Shown: in pieces, positions 1 through 5,238 of the stretch
Layout of the letters: every line of letters begins with the position of its first letter
Numbering within the stretch: the first letter of the stretch is position 1
Source of the DNA: an uncultured Erysipelotrichaceae bacterium
GTDB lineage: Bacteria > Bacillota_I > Bacilli_A > RFN20 > CAG-288
Assembly: GCA_902771745.1 (NCBI GenBank)
Contig: CACXYG010000111.1
Span: 1-5,238, forward strand
Length of the DNA stretch: 5,238 bases
Direction: 5' to 3'
Made by a program: the position numbers and the translations under genes
The notes under the pieces: model-generated
Seen by the model: the letters and a program-made list of their open reading frames with translations, nothing else
The model's database searches: none
What the model was told of the DNA's origin: nothing

Positions 1-697
1 TACTGCCGGCGGCGACGCATTCAACAACAATGCTATCGCTTCTAATACTGCCAAGTTAAATAAGTGCTTAGAATTAGTCGATTACTTATATTCTAAAGAA
101 GGTAACAGAGTCATGTCTTATGGCCCAGATGCCTATCTTGCCAAGAATGCCGATGGTTCCATCAAGACCATGGATTACCAGGGTAAGCAGGTTCCAGTTC
201 TCTCCGATGCTTGCAAGCAGGAATTAAAGACCTTAGCTAGTGGTAACTACACCAACTACTATCGTTACTATTTAGGCGCTACCTTACCTGTCGGTTATGT
301 CAAGGAACAGGGTATGGAATACCAGTGCGTTTCCAAGGTTGCTCAGCCAGCTTTGAACGTCATCAACAAAGCCATCCAGTATGGTGTCCTTGATCACGTC
401 AACCACAAGTCTAACAACGCTAAGCACGTCAATGATATCGTTCCAACCACCTTACCATTCACCAAGGCTGAAGAAACTGCTCTCGGTTCTAACTTCACCG
501 ATTTAAACAAGGCCTTCACCTCCACCAAGTCCGAAATCATGACCATCTCCAAGGTTGTTGAAGGCGGCTGGAATACCTATGATACCTTCGATTATTCTTC
601 TAAGGAAGCCTATCTCAACACTGTCAACACTACCTTCAAGCTCACCCAGATGGTTAACACATACAACGACGCCTACACCAGATTCTTAGCTCTCTAA
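1..697 (+). CDS. Extracellular sugar (oligosaccharide) ABC transporter substrate-binding protein, C-terminal part
   Basis: The gene is open to the left edge; the first full codon starts at base 2, giving 231 visible residues ending at TAA 695-697. An ATG at 113 lies inside the frame and is not the true start, because the same frame upstream reads as family-like sequence (LELVDYLYSKEGNRVMSYG), the usual place where family 1 solute-binding proteins have a 'hinge helix then short-sequence G' block. The end matches the LipO/YtcQ-like pattern: a TLPFTKAEE block, a spaced Asp/Lys-rich helix, and a closing MVNTYNDAYTRFLAL, comparable to the AYDRY-type ending of that family. Such lipoproteins sit outside the membrane and deliver oligosaccharides to an ABC importer. 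The signal peptide and lipobox would lie upstream of the window. The ATPase and GH28 enzyme downstream suggest a plant-cell-wall oligosaccharide as ligand, possibly galacturonide-containing; this is inferred from context only. Confidence 0.85.
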   Translation, partial: TAGGDAFNNNAIASNTAKLNKCLELVDYLYSKEGNRVMSYGPDAYLAKNADGSIKTMDYQGKQVPVLSDACKQELKTLASGNYTNYYRYYLGATLPVGYVKEQGMEYQCVSKVAQPALNVINKAIQYGVLDHVNHKSNNAKHVNDIVPTTLPFTKAEETALGSNFTDLNKAFTSTKSEIMTISKVVEGGWNTYDTFDYSSKEAYLNTVNTTFKLTQMVNTYNDAYTRFLAL

Positions 698-718
698 TTT
701 GTAACTTTTGATACTATC

Positions 719-750
719 GTCAGGAGTGGAAGACCACTTCCACTCCTGAC
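719..750 (+). terminator. Perfect 14-bp intercistronic stem-loop after the binding-protein gene
   Basis: The left arm 719-732 (GTCAGGAGTGGAAG) and the right arm 737-750 (CTTCCACTCCTGAC) are exact reverse complements around a 4-base loop, ACCA. The structure starts 21 bases after the stop of the binding-protein gene. It is followed by TTATTCC rather than a clean T run, so as an intrinsic terminator it looks leaky. In known importer operons (for example between malE and malF) hairpins at this position lower expression of the downstream membrane genes and protect the upstream binding-protein mRNA. That role is a likely inference here: partial terminator and/or 3' mRNA stabiliser. Confidence 0.75.
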
Positions 751-764
751 TTATTCCTGATAAT

Positions 765-770
765 AGGGGG
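765..770 (+). promoter_or_regulatory. Ribosome binding site with GGGGG core (first membrane-protein gene)
   Basis: AGGGGG ends 10 bases before the ATG at 781. It differs from the AGGAGG consensus by G in place of the central A, which would still pair as G-U with the 16S tail. It supports the start at 781. The same variant precedes the GH28 gene, while the internal genes at 1365 and 3037 have regular GGAGG sites. Confidence 0.6.
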
Positions 771-780
771 AAACATTTAT

Positions 781-1362
781 ATGAAAAAATTAACTGCAAC
801 ATTCCAAAAAAATAGTGGATTTATATCCATTGCAGTTTTTGCTTTGATGGTCGTGTATGCCTTGGGCATGGCGACACCAGCAGCTGCCTGTAGACTTTAT
901 CAGGACACGATTAATTTTTATGATCAAATTATGCCTTATAACAATGGTATCTTGTTATTCGGCATCTTTGGCTTATTGATCTCTGCGTTCTACTTCGTTT
1001 TGAAGAACAATTCCAGAATCATCTATTACATCTCCAACTTCGTCTGGCAGGGTATCAATACAGTCTATACCATCGTTGCCGCGATTTTCACCTTTGTTGG
1101 TGTTGGCGTTTACCAGTCCGCTTATTCTGCTCTTCCATTTGATGCCATGAATGAATACTGGTCGACTCGTGCTTCTACCACCATCAACCCAAATACTTCA
1201 GTATTTATCTTAGGTTATCTTCTCGGTGCCGTTGTCTTGTTGAGCCTTGTTCCTCACATCCTTGTTCTCGTCGAAAAGGTTCAGCACAGAATTCGTTATG
1301 AAAACAACAAAAAGAACGGTGTTGAAAATCCTGTTACTTATGATCCAAAGGAGGCGAAATAA
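781..1362 (+). CDS. Unrecognised four-helix membrane protein (193 aa)
   Basis: I do not recognise this family. The start ATG at 781 is supported by AGGGGG at 765-770. Hydrophobic segments lie at about residues 14-36, 56-74, 91-111 and 140-164. The ends are polar: a short Lys-rich N-terminus and a basic C-terminal tail of about 28 residues (165-193, with KVQHRIRYENNKK), which suggests both ends face the cytoplasm. A hydrophilic stretch at about 112-139 containing EYWSTR would then be outside. The first segment ends in ATPAAAC, which resembles a cleavage site, but following helices make a plain membrane anchor more likely. It is well short of MalF/MalG-type permeases (about 280-300 residues, six helices) and no EAA-G loop is visible. 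It is the first gene after the hairpin and is followed after 2 bases by another membrane gene, so it is probably a partner or accessory of the importer. Function unknown. Confidence 0.85.
   Translation: MKKLTATFQKNSGFISIAVFALMVVYALGMATPAAACRLYQDTINFYDQIMPYNNGILLFGIFGLLISAFYFVLKNNSRIIYYISNFVWQGINTVYTIVAAIFTFVGVGVYQSAYSALPFDAMNEYWSTRASTTINPNTSVFILGYLLGAVVLLSLVPHILVLVEKVQHRIRYENNKKNGVENPVTYDPKEAK
1347..1354 (+). promoter_or_regulatory. Strong ribosome binding site AAAGGAGG
   Basis: AAAGGAGG lies inside the last codons of the preceding gene, 10 bases before the ATG at 1365. It fixes that start and shows that the two membrane-protein genes are read from one message. Confidence 0.8.
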
Positions 1363-1364
1363 TT

Positions 1365-1958
1365 ATGGCTAAAGAAAAGAAAAAATTAGTCAGCGAAGAC
1401 ACTCCTGTTGTTGTCAAAAAGGATCCAATTTCTGTCCGTATCAAGAATTATTTCTCTCCTAAGGGCATTCAGCTTGAAATGCTCCGTTATCGTCCCAACA
1501 AAGGATCTTATTTCTTTAGTTTATTAGCAATTGTTTGCTTTGCCGTTGGCTTCTGCTGCTTCTATTCCACTACGGATCTTCCTCTCGATTCTAGCAAGTT
1601 TAACCTCTTGGGCTTTACTGTCGCTGGTCCATGGATGGGTGTTGATATCGTTTTGAACATCATCTTGATGTTATTCTTATTCTTCGCCACCATCGAAATG
1701 AAATCCTATTCCTTGACCATGGGTTATGTCAGCATCGGTATCGGTGTCTTCCAGGCGCTTCGTATCTTCTTACTCCCATTATCTTTACTCAATGCTGGTA
1801 CGATGCCACCTGCCATCTTCACCACCATGCTCATCATGTATGTTCTTTCTGGCACCTTTGCTATCTTAGCAGGCTTCTTATCTGTCTATCGTGGTACTGC
1901 TTTACGTAAGTATCTTAAGACTGTCAAGCCTATCGAAAATGAAAAGGTAGGTAAATAA
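1365..1958 (+). CDS. Unrecognised four-helix membrane protein (197 aa)
   Basis: No family is recognised. The protein begins with a strongly charged cytoplasmic tail of about 47 residues (MAKEKKKLVSED at the start, then KKD and RIKNYF). Four hydrophobic segments follow at about 48-67, 92-110, 117-141 and 150-174, and the C-terminus is basic (RKYLKTVK). It resembles its upstream neighbour in size and helix number, though the sequences are not obviously alignable by eye. No EAA loop, Walker motif or enzyme motif is visible. It starts 2 bases after the previous stop and ends 2 bases before the ATPase start, so translation is probably coupled across all three genes. The context points to a component or helper of the sugar importer, but it could equally be a membrane regulator or assembly factor. 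Confidence 0.85.
   Translation: MAKEKKKLVSEDTPVVVKKDPISVRIKNYFSPKGIQLEMLRYRPNKGSYFFSLLAIVCFAVGFCCFYSTTDLPLDSSKFNLLGFTVAGPWMGVDIVLNIILMLFLFFATIEMKSYSLTMGYVSIGIGVFQALRIFLLPLSLLNAGTMPPAIFTTMLIMYVLSGTFAILAGFLSVYRGTALRKYLKTVKPIENEKVGK
1942..1951 (+). promoter_or_regulatory. Weak ribosome binding site before the ATPase gene
   Basis: AAAAGGTAGG ends 9 bases before the ATG at 1961. It is imperfect (T interrupting the purine run). With the TAA-TT-ATG junction, translation of the ATPase may depend partly on ribosomes finishing the gene upstream. Confidence 0.45.
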
Positions 1959-1960
1959 TT

Positions 1961-3031
1961 ATGGCAACCTTACAATTAAAGAATTTAAAGAAAGTCTATG
2001 ATGGCGGCGTTGTCGCCGTTCATGGCTTCAATATCGACATCAAAGATGGCGAGTTCATCGTTCTTGTCGGTCCATCTGGTTGTGGTAAGTCCACCACCTT
2101 AAGAATGGTCGCTGGTTTGGAAGATATCTCCGATGGTACTCTTATGATCGGCGATAAGGATTGTACGCATTTAGCCGCTAAGGATAGAGATATCGCAATG
2201 GTCTTCCAAAACTACGCCCTTTATGCCAACATGACTGTCTATGAGAACATGGCTTTCTCTCTCACCTTGAGAAAAGATAACCCAGAAGATATTCATAAGA
2301 AAGTTATGAATGCTGCCGAAATCTTAGGTTTGACTAATCAGTTGAACAAGAAACCAAGAGAATTATCTGGCGGTCAGCGTCAGAGAGTCGCTATGGGTAG
2401 AAGTATTGTCCGTAATCCAAAGGTCTTCTTATTCGATGAACCTTTGTCTAACTTGGATGCCAAGCTTAGAAACTCTATGCGTAGAGAAATCAAGTTATTG
2501 CATCACAGACTTGGTACGACCATGATCTATGTCACCCACGATCAGACCGAAGCCTTAACCTTAGCCGATAGAATTGTTGTTATGTCTATGGGTAGAGTTC
2601 AGCAGATCGGTACTCCATACGAAGTCTATCACAAACCAGCCAACGCTTTCGTCGGTTACTTCATCGGTAACCCATCCATGAACTTCTTCGAATGTAGAGT
2701 GGAAGGCGATAAGCTTGTTGGTAAGAACAACTTTGTCTATCAGCTCGACGCTGATGAACAGGCCGCTCTTGCTTCCAGAAATGGTAACCCAATCTTGATG
2801 GCGACTCGTCCTGAATGTATCACCCTTGATGGTGAACACGAATACCAGGTCGACTTGGTCGAACACTTGGGTCAGTATTCTCTCATCCATGGTACCATGC
2901 ATGGCTATCACACCATTATCAAAGTCTTAGGCTGGCAGAAGATTGAACATGGCTCTACGATCCATGTCGGCTTCCGCAAAGAAAAAGTCTGCTTCTTCGA
3001 CATTGATAACGGCGCTAGAATCGGAGGTTAA
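1961..3031 (+). CDS. Sugar importer ABC ATPase, MsmX/UgpC/MalK type (356 aa)
   Basis: This is a complete nucleotide-binding subunit that hydrolyses ATP at the inner face of the membrane to power carbohydrate import. Visible motifs in order are: Walker A GPSGCGKST at residues 37-45, Q-loop Q83 in FQNYALY, signature LSGGQRQRVAMGR from 135, Walker B VFLFDE at 155-160 with catalytic E160, D-loop SNLD at 163-166, and the switch H193 in YVTHDQTEAL. A C-terminal regulatory TOBE-like region covers about 230-356 and holds the family-typical RPE (ATRPECI, about 291-297). Length is close to the usual 360-370 residues of MsmX/UgpC proteins. All catalytic residues are present, so it should be active. The family is known to serve several importers with one ATPase; here it is encoded inside the locus, 2 bases after one four-helix membrane gene and 5 bases before another. 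The exact symbol (msmX, ugpC, malK) cannot be decided from sequence alone. Confidence 0.97.
   Translation: MATLQLKNLKKVYDGGVVAVHGFNIDIKDGEFIVLVGPSGCGKSTTLRMVAGLEDISDGTLMIGDKDCTHLAAKDRDIAMVFQNYALYANMTVYENMAFSLTLRKDNPEDIHKKVMNAAEILGLTNQLNKKPRELSGGQRQRVAMGRSIVRNPKVFLFDEPLSNLDAKLRNSMRREIKLLHHRLGTTMIYVTHDQTEALTLADRIVVMSMGRVQQIGTPYEVYHKPANAFVGYFIGNPSMNFFECRVEGDKLVGKNNFVYQLDADEQAALASRNGNPILMATRPECITLDGEHEYQVDLVEHLGQYSLIHGTMHGYHTIIKVLGWQKIEHGSTIHVGFRKEKVCFFDIDNGARIGG
3023..3028 (+). promoter_or_regulatory. Ribosome binding site GGAGGT overlapping the end of the ATPase gene
   Basis: GGAGGT lies in the last codons of the ATPase gene, 8 bases before the ATG at 3037, and supports that start. Confidence 0.75.
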
Positions 3032-3036
3032 TCACA

Positions 3037-3717
3037 ATGGCAAAAGAAAAAGAAAATCCAAATACCAACGAAGAGATTGACCGTTCCGGTATTGATTTCA
3101 GATCTGATGCGGATACTACCATTAACTCTGCAGCCTTAAGTCAGCAGGACACTTCTTCTGATGAAGAATCCCTTGCTGAAGCGATGGGTCAGAATGGCTT
3201 TGTCTTATTCTTAACTCGTTTATTCATCAAAGTTAAAAACCATATCGCTATCATCCCTATGATTTTGATCGTTGTGACCATGATGATCATCACTTTCACC
3301 ATTCAGGTCCACGTCAATGCGACTGTTAAGCTCGCCAATGATAAATTCAACTCCTTCTGGTTCTTCATCAACATCATTTTATCCTTGATGTCTGTCCTTC
3401 TTTATATCAACATCCAGTCTCGTAAGATTGAAAAGAAGAAATGGATCATCTTCATGGTTCTTCTCTATTTAGTTCTTGCCGGCGAAATGATTATTGATAT
3501 ACTCTACATGAGGGATATTAGAATCGAAACGAGCTTGACCAACTCTATCAACCTTGTTGTTGATAAGTCGGAAGAACAATTTGTCGCTCGCTCTTACGGT
3601 TATACGATGACGCATCTCGTCTTCCTTATCATCGATGCTGTCGCTGCTGCTTTAGCTCCAATCCTCCAGCCATTTGCTAAGAAGATTCAGATTCGTAAGA
3701 AAAAGAAATCTAATTAA
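3037..3717 (+). CDS. Unrecognised four-helix membrane protein with acidic N-terminal tail (226 aa)
   Basis: No family is recognised. Residues 1 to about 50 are polar and acidic, rich in D, E, N, S and T and probably disordered, followed by an amphipathic piece (GFVLFLTRLFIKVKN). Hydrophobic segments lie at about 70-91, 107-126, 136-158 and 189-213, and the protein ends in a very basic tail (KKIQIRKKKKSN). The positive charges at the loop between segments 2 and 3 (SRKIEKKK) and at the C-terminus indicate that these sides face the cytoplasm. The 30-residue loop between segments 3 and 4 (about 159-188) is polar and would be external. No EAA loop or enzyme motif is visible. The start is fixed by GGAGGT 8 bases upstream, and its first residues MAKEKE echo those of the protein starting at 1365. 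It is probably co-translated with the ATPase and may be part of the same membrane complex. Confidence 0.85.
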   Translation: MAKEKENPNTNEEIDRSGIDFRSDADTTINSAALSQQDTSSDEESLAEAMGQNGFVLFLTRLFIKVKNHIAIIPMILIVVTMMIITFTIQVHVNATVKLANDKFNSFWFFINIILSLMSVLLYINIQSRKIEKKKWIIFMVLLYLVLAGEMIIDILYMRDIRIETSLTNSINLVVDKSEEQFVARSYGYTMTHLVFLIIDAVAAALAPILQPFAKKIQIRKKKKSN

Positions 3718-3726
3718 TTAACGAAC

Positions 3727-4386
3727 ATGAAAAAAACCAATACACCTTTAGAAGAAACCACCGAGCTTAAGGATGAGAACGGTAATACGGTCAGTATCAA
3801 TCCAGAGCCTGAGAAAGATTCGCTGAAGGATGATAACCTGGTCGACAAGAAAATCTTAAAGAAATACAAAGTACATTGGTACCACCGTATTCCTTATCCT
3901 GTCCGTGCCTTGCTTATCAAGTATTGGTTTTTTGGTCTCAATTATTTCCTCTTCCAGATGGGTTTAGGCTCCATTGATTTCTTCCGTGCTAGCACGACGA
4001 ATACCTTTGCAGTCTCTACTCTGTTATTGATTTTTGTCTCTGGTTTTGCTCTTGGTGTCTTTAACGATATCTTTGTCTATAACATTCTGGATGTCATCGA
4101 AGATGTCCCAGGCAGCAAAGAACCATATGTCTTCTTTAAGTCGAAAAAGGTTTATTCCTTATTCATCAATGTTTTCTATGGATTAGTGGTTGGCTTTTTA
4201 AGCATGTATCTTTGCGGTTTGCTCAGTCAACTTGTCGATCCAGCCTTAGAGTCCTTCTGGTTCCGTGAACCATTAACGGCTGCACTTGTCATGTTTATTG
4301 TCGATGGCGCCTTTATCGGACTCAAGAATCTTGTCGTAATGATTTTCCGTCATTTTAGACCAAAAGAAACTGTCTATGATGACTAA
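3727..4386 (+). CDS. Unrecognised four-helix membrane protein with polar N-terminal tail (219 aa)
   Basis: No family is assigned with confidence. A charged tail of about 45 residues (many E, D, K, N) leads into YKVHWYHRIPYPVRALL, a conserved-looking aromatic/proline segment just before the first helix. Hydrophobic segments lie at about 61-81, 94-118, 142-168 and 182-207, and the end is short and charged (RPKETVYDD). Size and context invite comparison with YesL-like (DUF624) proteins of pectin operons, but I cannot see a convincing match. There is no clear ribosome binding site: the 9-base gap reads TTAACGAAC after an A-rich run, so translation may rely on coupling to the gene ending at 3717. 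No other in-frame ATG occurs before the first helix, which supports this start. CTG leucine codons appear here (four) but in none of the five genes upstream. Confidence 0.85.
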   Translation: MKKTNTPLEETTELKDENGNTVSINPEPEKDSLKDDNLVDKKILKKYKVHWYHRIPYPVRALLIKYWFFGLNYFLFQMGLGSIDFFRASTTNTFAVSTLLLIFVSGFALGVFNDIFVYNILDVIEDVPGSKEPYVFFKSKKVYSLFINVFYGLVVGFLSMYLCGLLSQLVDPALESFWFREPLTAALVMFIVDGAFIGLKNLVVMIFRHFRPKETVYDD

Positions 4387-4390
4387 ATAA

Positions 4391-4398
4391 AAGGGGGT
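4391..4398 (+). promoter_or_regulatory. Ribosome binding site AAGGGGGT before the GH28 gene
   Basis: AAGGGGGT ends 7 bases before the ATG at 4406, within a 19-base gap after the last membrane gene. It supports this start and repeats the GGGGG variant seen at 765-770. Confidence 0.65.
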
Positions 4399-4405
4399 AG
4401 TTGTT

Positions 4406-5238
4406 ATGCAGTTCTCAGTCCTTAACACCACGTGCTGTTCTATCACGATTGAATTAACCAACCATGCGATATATCAAGTGGAAGAGTCTTTCGATGTTAA
4501 ACTGGACGGAGAAGTTGTGCTGACAACAAACCGCAATGTTTTTACCTTGTTCAATTTAGAGCAGGATAGAGATTATGTCGTTACGATTGGTGAAGATAGT
4601 TTAACTGTTCACACCACTAGAGTCTCTTATATCCTTCACACCAAGGATTTCAAGAGAGGCAGCGGCGAACAAGATGATACCCTTGCCTTACAGATGGCAA
4701 TCAATATGACCCCAGAAAACGGTCTCCTTGTTTTTGATGAGGGTGAATATCACATCCGTTCTTTATTCTTGAAGAGTGATATCACCATACAGTTAAAGAA
4801 GGGTGCCGTTCTTTTAGGTTCTACGGATATCGACGCTTATCCCTTAGGCCCTGGTGAAATCAAGCCATTAAGAGAAGAGGATAAACCTCTGGAACTCTTA
4901 TCCTGGGAAGGTGATCCCTTTGTTGGTAAGCCTTCTATCTTAGCCGGTTATGAAGTTAAAAACGTCAACATCGTCGGTGAAGGCGTTGTCGATGGACAGG
5001 CACAGAAATCTCGTTTTTGGGAAGACGTCAAGCATCTGACCTGGGGTAGACCTAGACTTCTCTTCCTCATGAGATGTGAAAACATCAATGTCGTCGGTAT
5101 CACCTTACAGAACACTCCATGCTGGACGGTTCATCCATACTTCAGCAAACATCTTGGTTTCTACGATTTATTTATTTCTAATCCAAAGGATTCGCCAAAT
5201 ACCGATGGTATGGATCCAGAGGCTTGTGATGATTTAAA
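4406..5238 (+). CDS. Glycoside hydrolase family 28 (polygalacturonase-type), N-terminal 277 residues
   Basis: The frame stays open from ATG 4406 to the right edge, so the gene is cut by the window. Residues 1 to about 75 form a small beta-rich N-terminal region, probably a fibronectin-III-like domain as seen in some bacterial exo-acting GH28 enzymes. The right-handed beta-helix begins at about 80 with a family-typical opening (GEQDDTLALQMAIN at 87-100, then VFDEGEYHIRSLFLKSDITI and KKGAVLLGS). Later blocks are NVNIVGEGVVDGQ (187-199), NINVVGITLQNTPCWTVHP (226-244) and SPNTDGMDP (263-271), where D267 of NTDG is the expected first catalytic aspartate. The following GDD, GHG and RIK motifs would lie beyond the edge. 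No signal peptide is present, so the enzyme probably acts in the cytoplasm on imported pectic oligosaccharides, releasing galacturonate from a chain end. Homogalacturonan or rhamnogalacturonan pieces are both possible; exo action is an inference. It is the probable metabolic partner of the upstream importer. Confidence 0.93.
   Translation, partial: MQFSVLNTTCCSITIELTNHAIYQVEESFDVKLDGEVVLTTNRNVFTLFNLEQDRDYVVTIGEDSLTVHTTRVSYILHTKDFKRGSGEQDDTLALQMAINMTPENGLLVFDEGEYHIRSLFLKSDITIQLKKGAVLLGSTDIDAYPLGPGEIKPLREEDKPLELLSWEGDPFVGKPSILAGYEVKNVNIVGEGVVDGQAQKSRFWEDVKHLTWGRPRLLFLMRCENINVVGITLQNTPCWTVHPYFSKHLGFYDLFISNPKDSPNTDGMDPEACDDL

Noticed and set aside
113..697. ATG at 113 as the start of the first gene
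   Set aside because: The frame is open and family-like to the left edge (LELVDYLYSKEGNRV precedes the Met), so the ATG is an internal methionine of a truncated gene.
708..764. Possible promoter in the gap (TTGATA at 708-713, TGATAAT at 758-764)
   Set aside because: The two boxes are about 45 bases apart instead of about 17, the hairpin lies between them, and the second box abuts the ribosome binding site, leaving no room for a normal leader.
781..1362. Lipoprotein or secreted protein based on ATPAAAC after the first hydrophobic segment
   Set aside because: The position before the cysteine lacks the usual Leu-type lipobox residue at -3, and three further hydrophobic segments indicate an integral membrane protein.
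2886..2904. Palindromic run around ATGGTACCAT in the ATPase gene
   Set aside because: It is short, lies within coding sequence for the conserved C-terminal domain, and has no partner or regulatory context.
2561..2911. 116-codon open frame on the minus strand inside the ATPase gene
   Set aside because: It lies wholly within a well-supported ATPase gene, has no ribosome binding site that I can see, and its protein resembles nothing known; it is a shadow of the coding strand.
3727..4386. Assignment to the YesL (DUF624) family common in rhamnogalacturonan operons
   Set aside because: Size and context fit, but I cannot identify a convincing conserved block of that family in the protein; a profile search would settle it.
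4273..4461. 62-codon open frame on the minus strand across the end of the last membrane gene and the GH28 start
   Set aside because: It overlaps two better-supported genes and their ribosome binding site, and shows no family features.

Overview
The window is one tightly packed, single-direction (+ strand) carbohydrate-uptake and breakdown locus, probably from a low-to-middling-GC Gram-positive (Firmicutes/Bacilli-type, possibly an Erysipelotrichia- or Acholeplasma-related gut lineage). The evidence for this is a LipO/YtcQ-like solute-binding protein, an MsmX/UgpC-type sugar-importer ATPase, AGGAGG-like ribosome binding sites, TAA as the stop of all six genes whose ends are visible, and TGG as the Trp codon (no sign of TGA=Trp). 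The lineage call is an inference from style, not from a marker gene.

Layout: (1) 1-697, the C-terminal 231 residues of an extracellular oligosaccharide-binding protein; (2) 698-780, an intergenic gap with a perfect 14-bp stem-loop; (3) 781-1362 and 1365-1958, two unrecognised membrane proteins with about four helices each; (4) 1961-3031, a complete MalK/MsmX-like ABC ATPase; (5) 3037-3717 and 3727-4386, two more unrecognised four-helix membrane proteins, each with a long polar N-terminal tail; (6) 4406 to the right edge, a glycoside hydrolase family 28 (polygalacturonase-type) enzyme without a signal peptide, cut off by the window just after its NTDG motif. Gaps between genes after 781 are 2, 2, 5, 9 and 19 bases, so the block reads as one operon. 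There is no gene-free stretch above 300 bases.

How it may work: the binding protein would capture a pectin-derived oligosaccharide, the ATPase would power its import, and the cytoplasmic GH28 enzyme would remove galacturonic acid units. The oddity is the membrane part. None of the four membrane proteins looks like a standard MalF/MalG-type permease (they are about 193-226 residues and no EAA loop is visible), yet they bracket the ATPase two by two. The canonical permeases may lie upstream of the window, in which case the four small proteins are accessory. Otherwise they would be part of an unusual transporter. This is the main point deserving follow-up.
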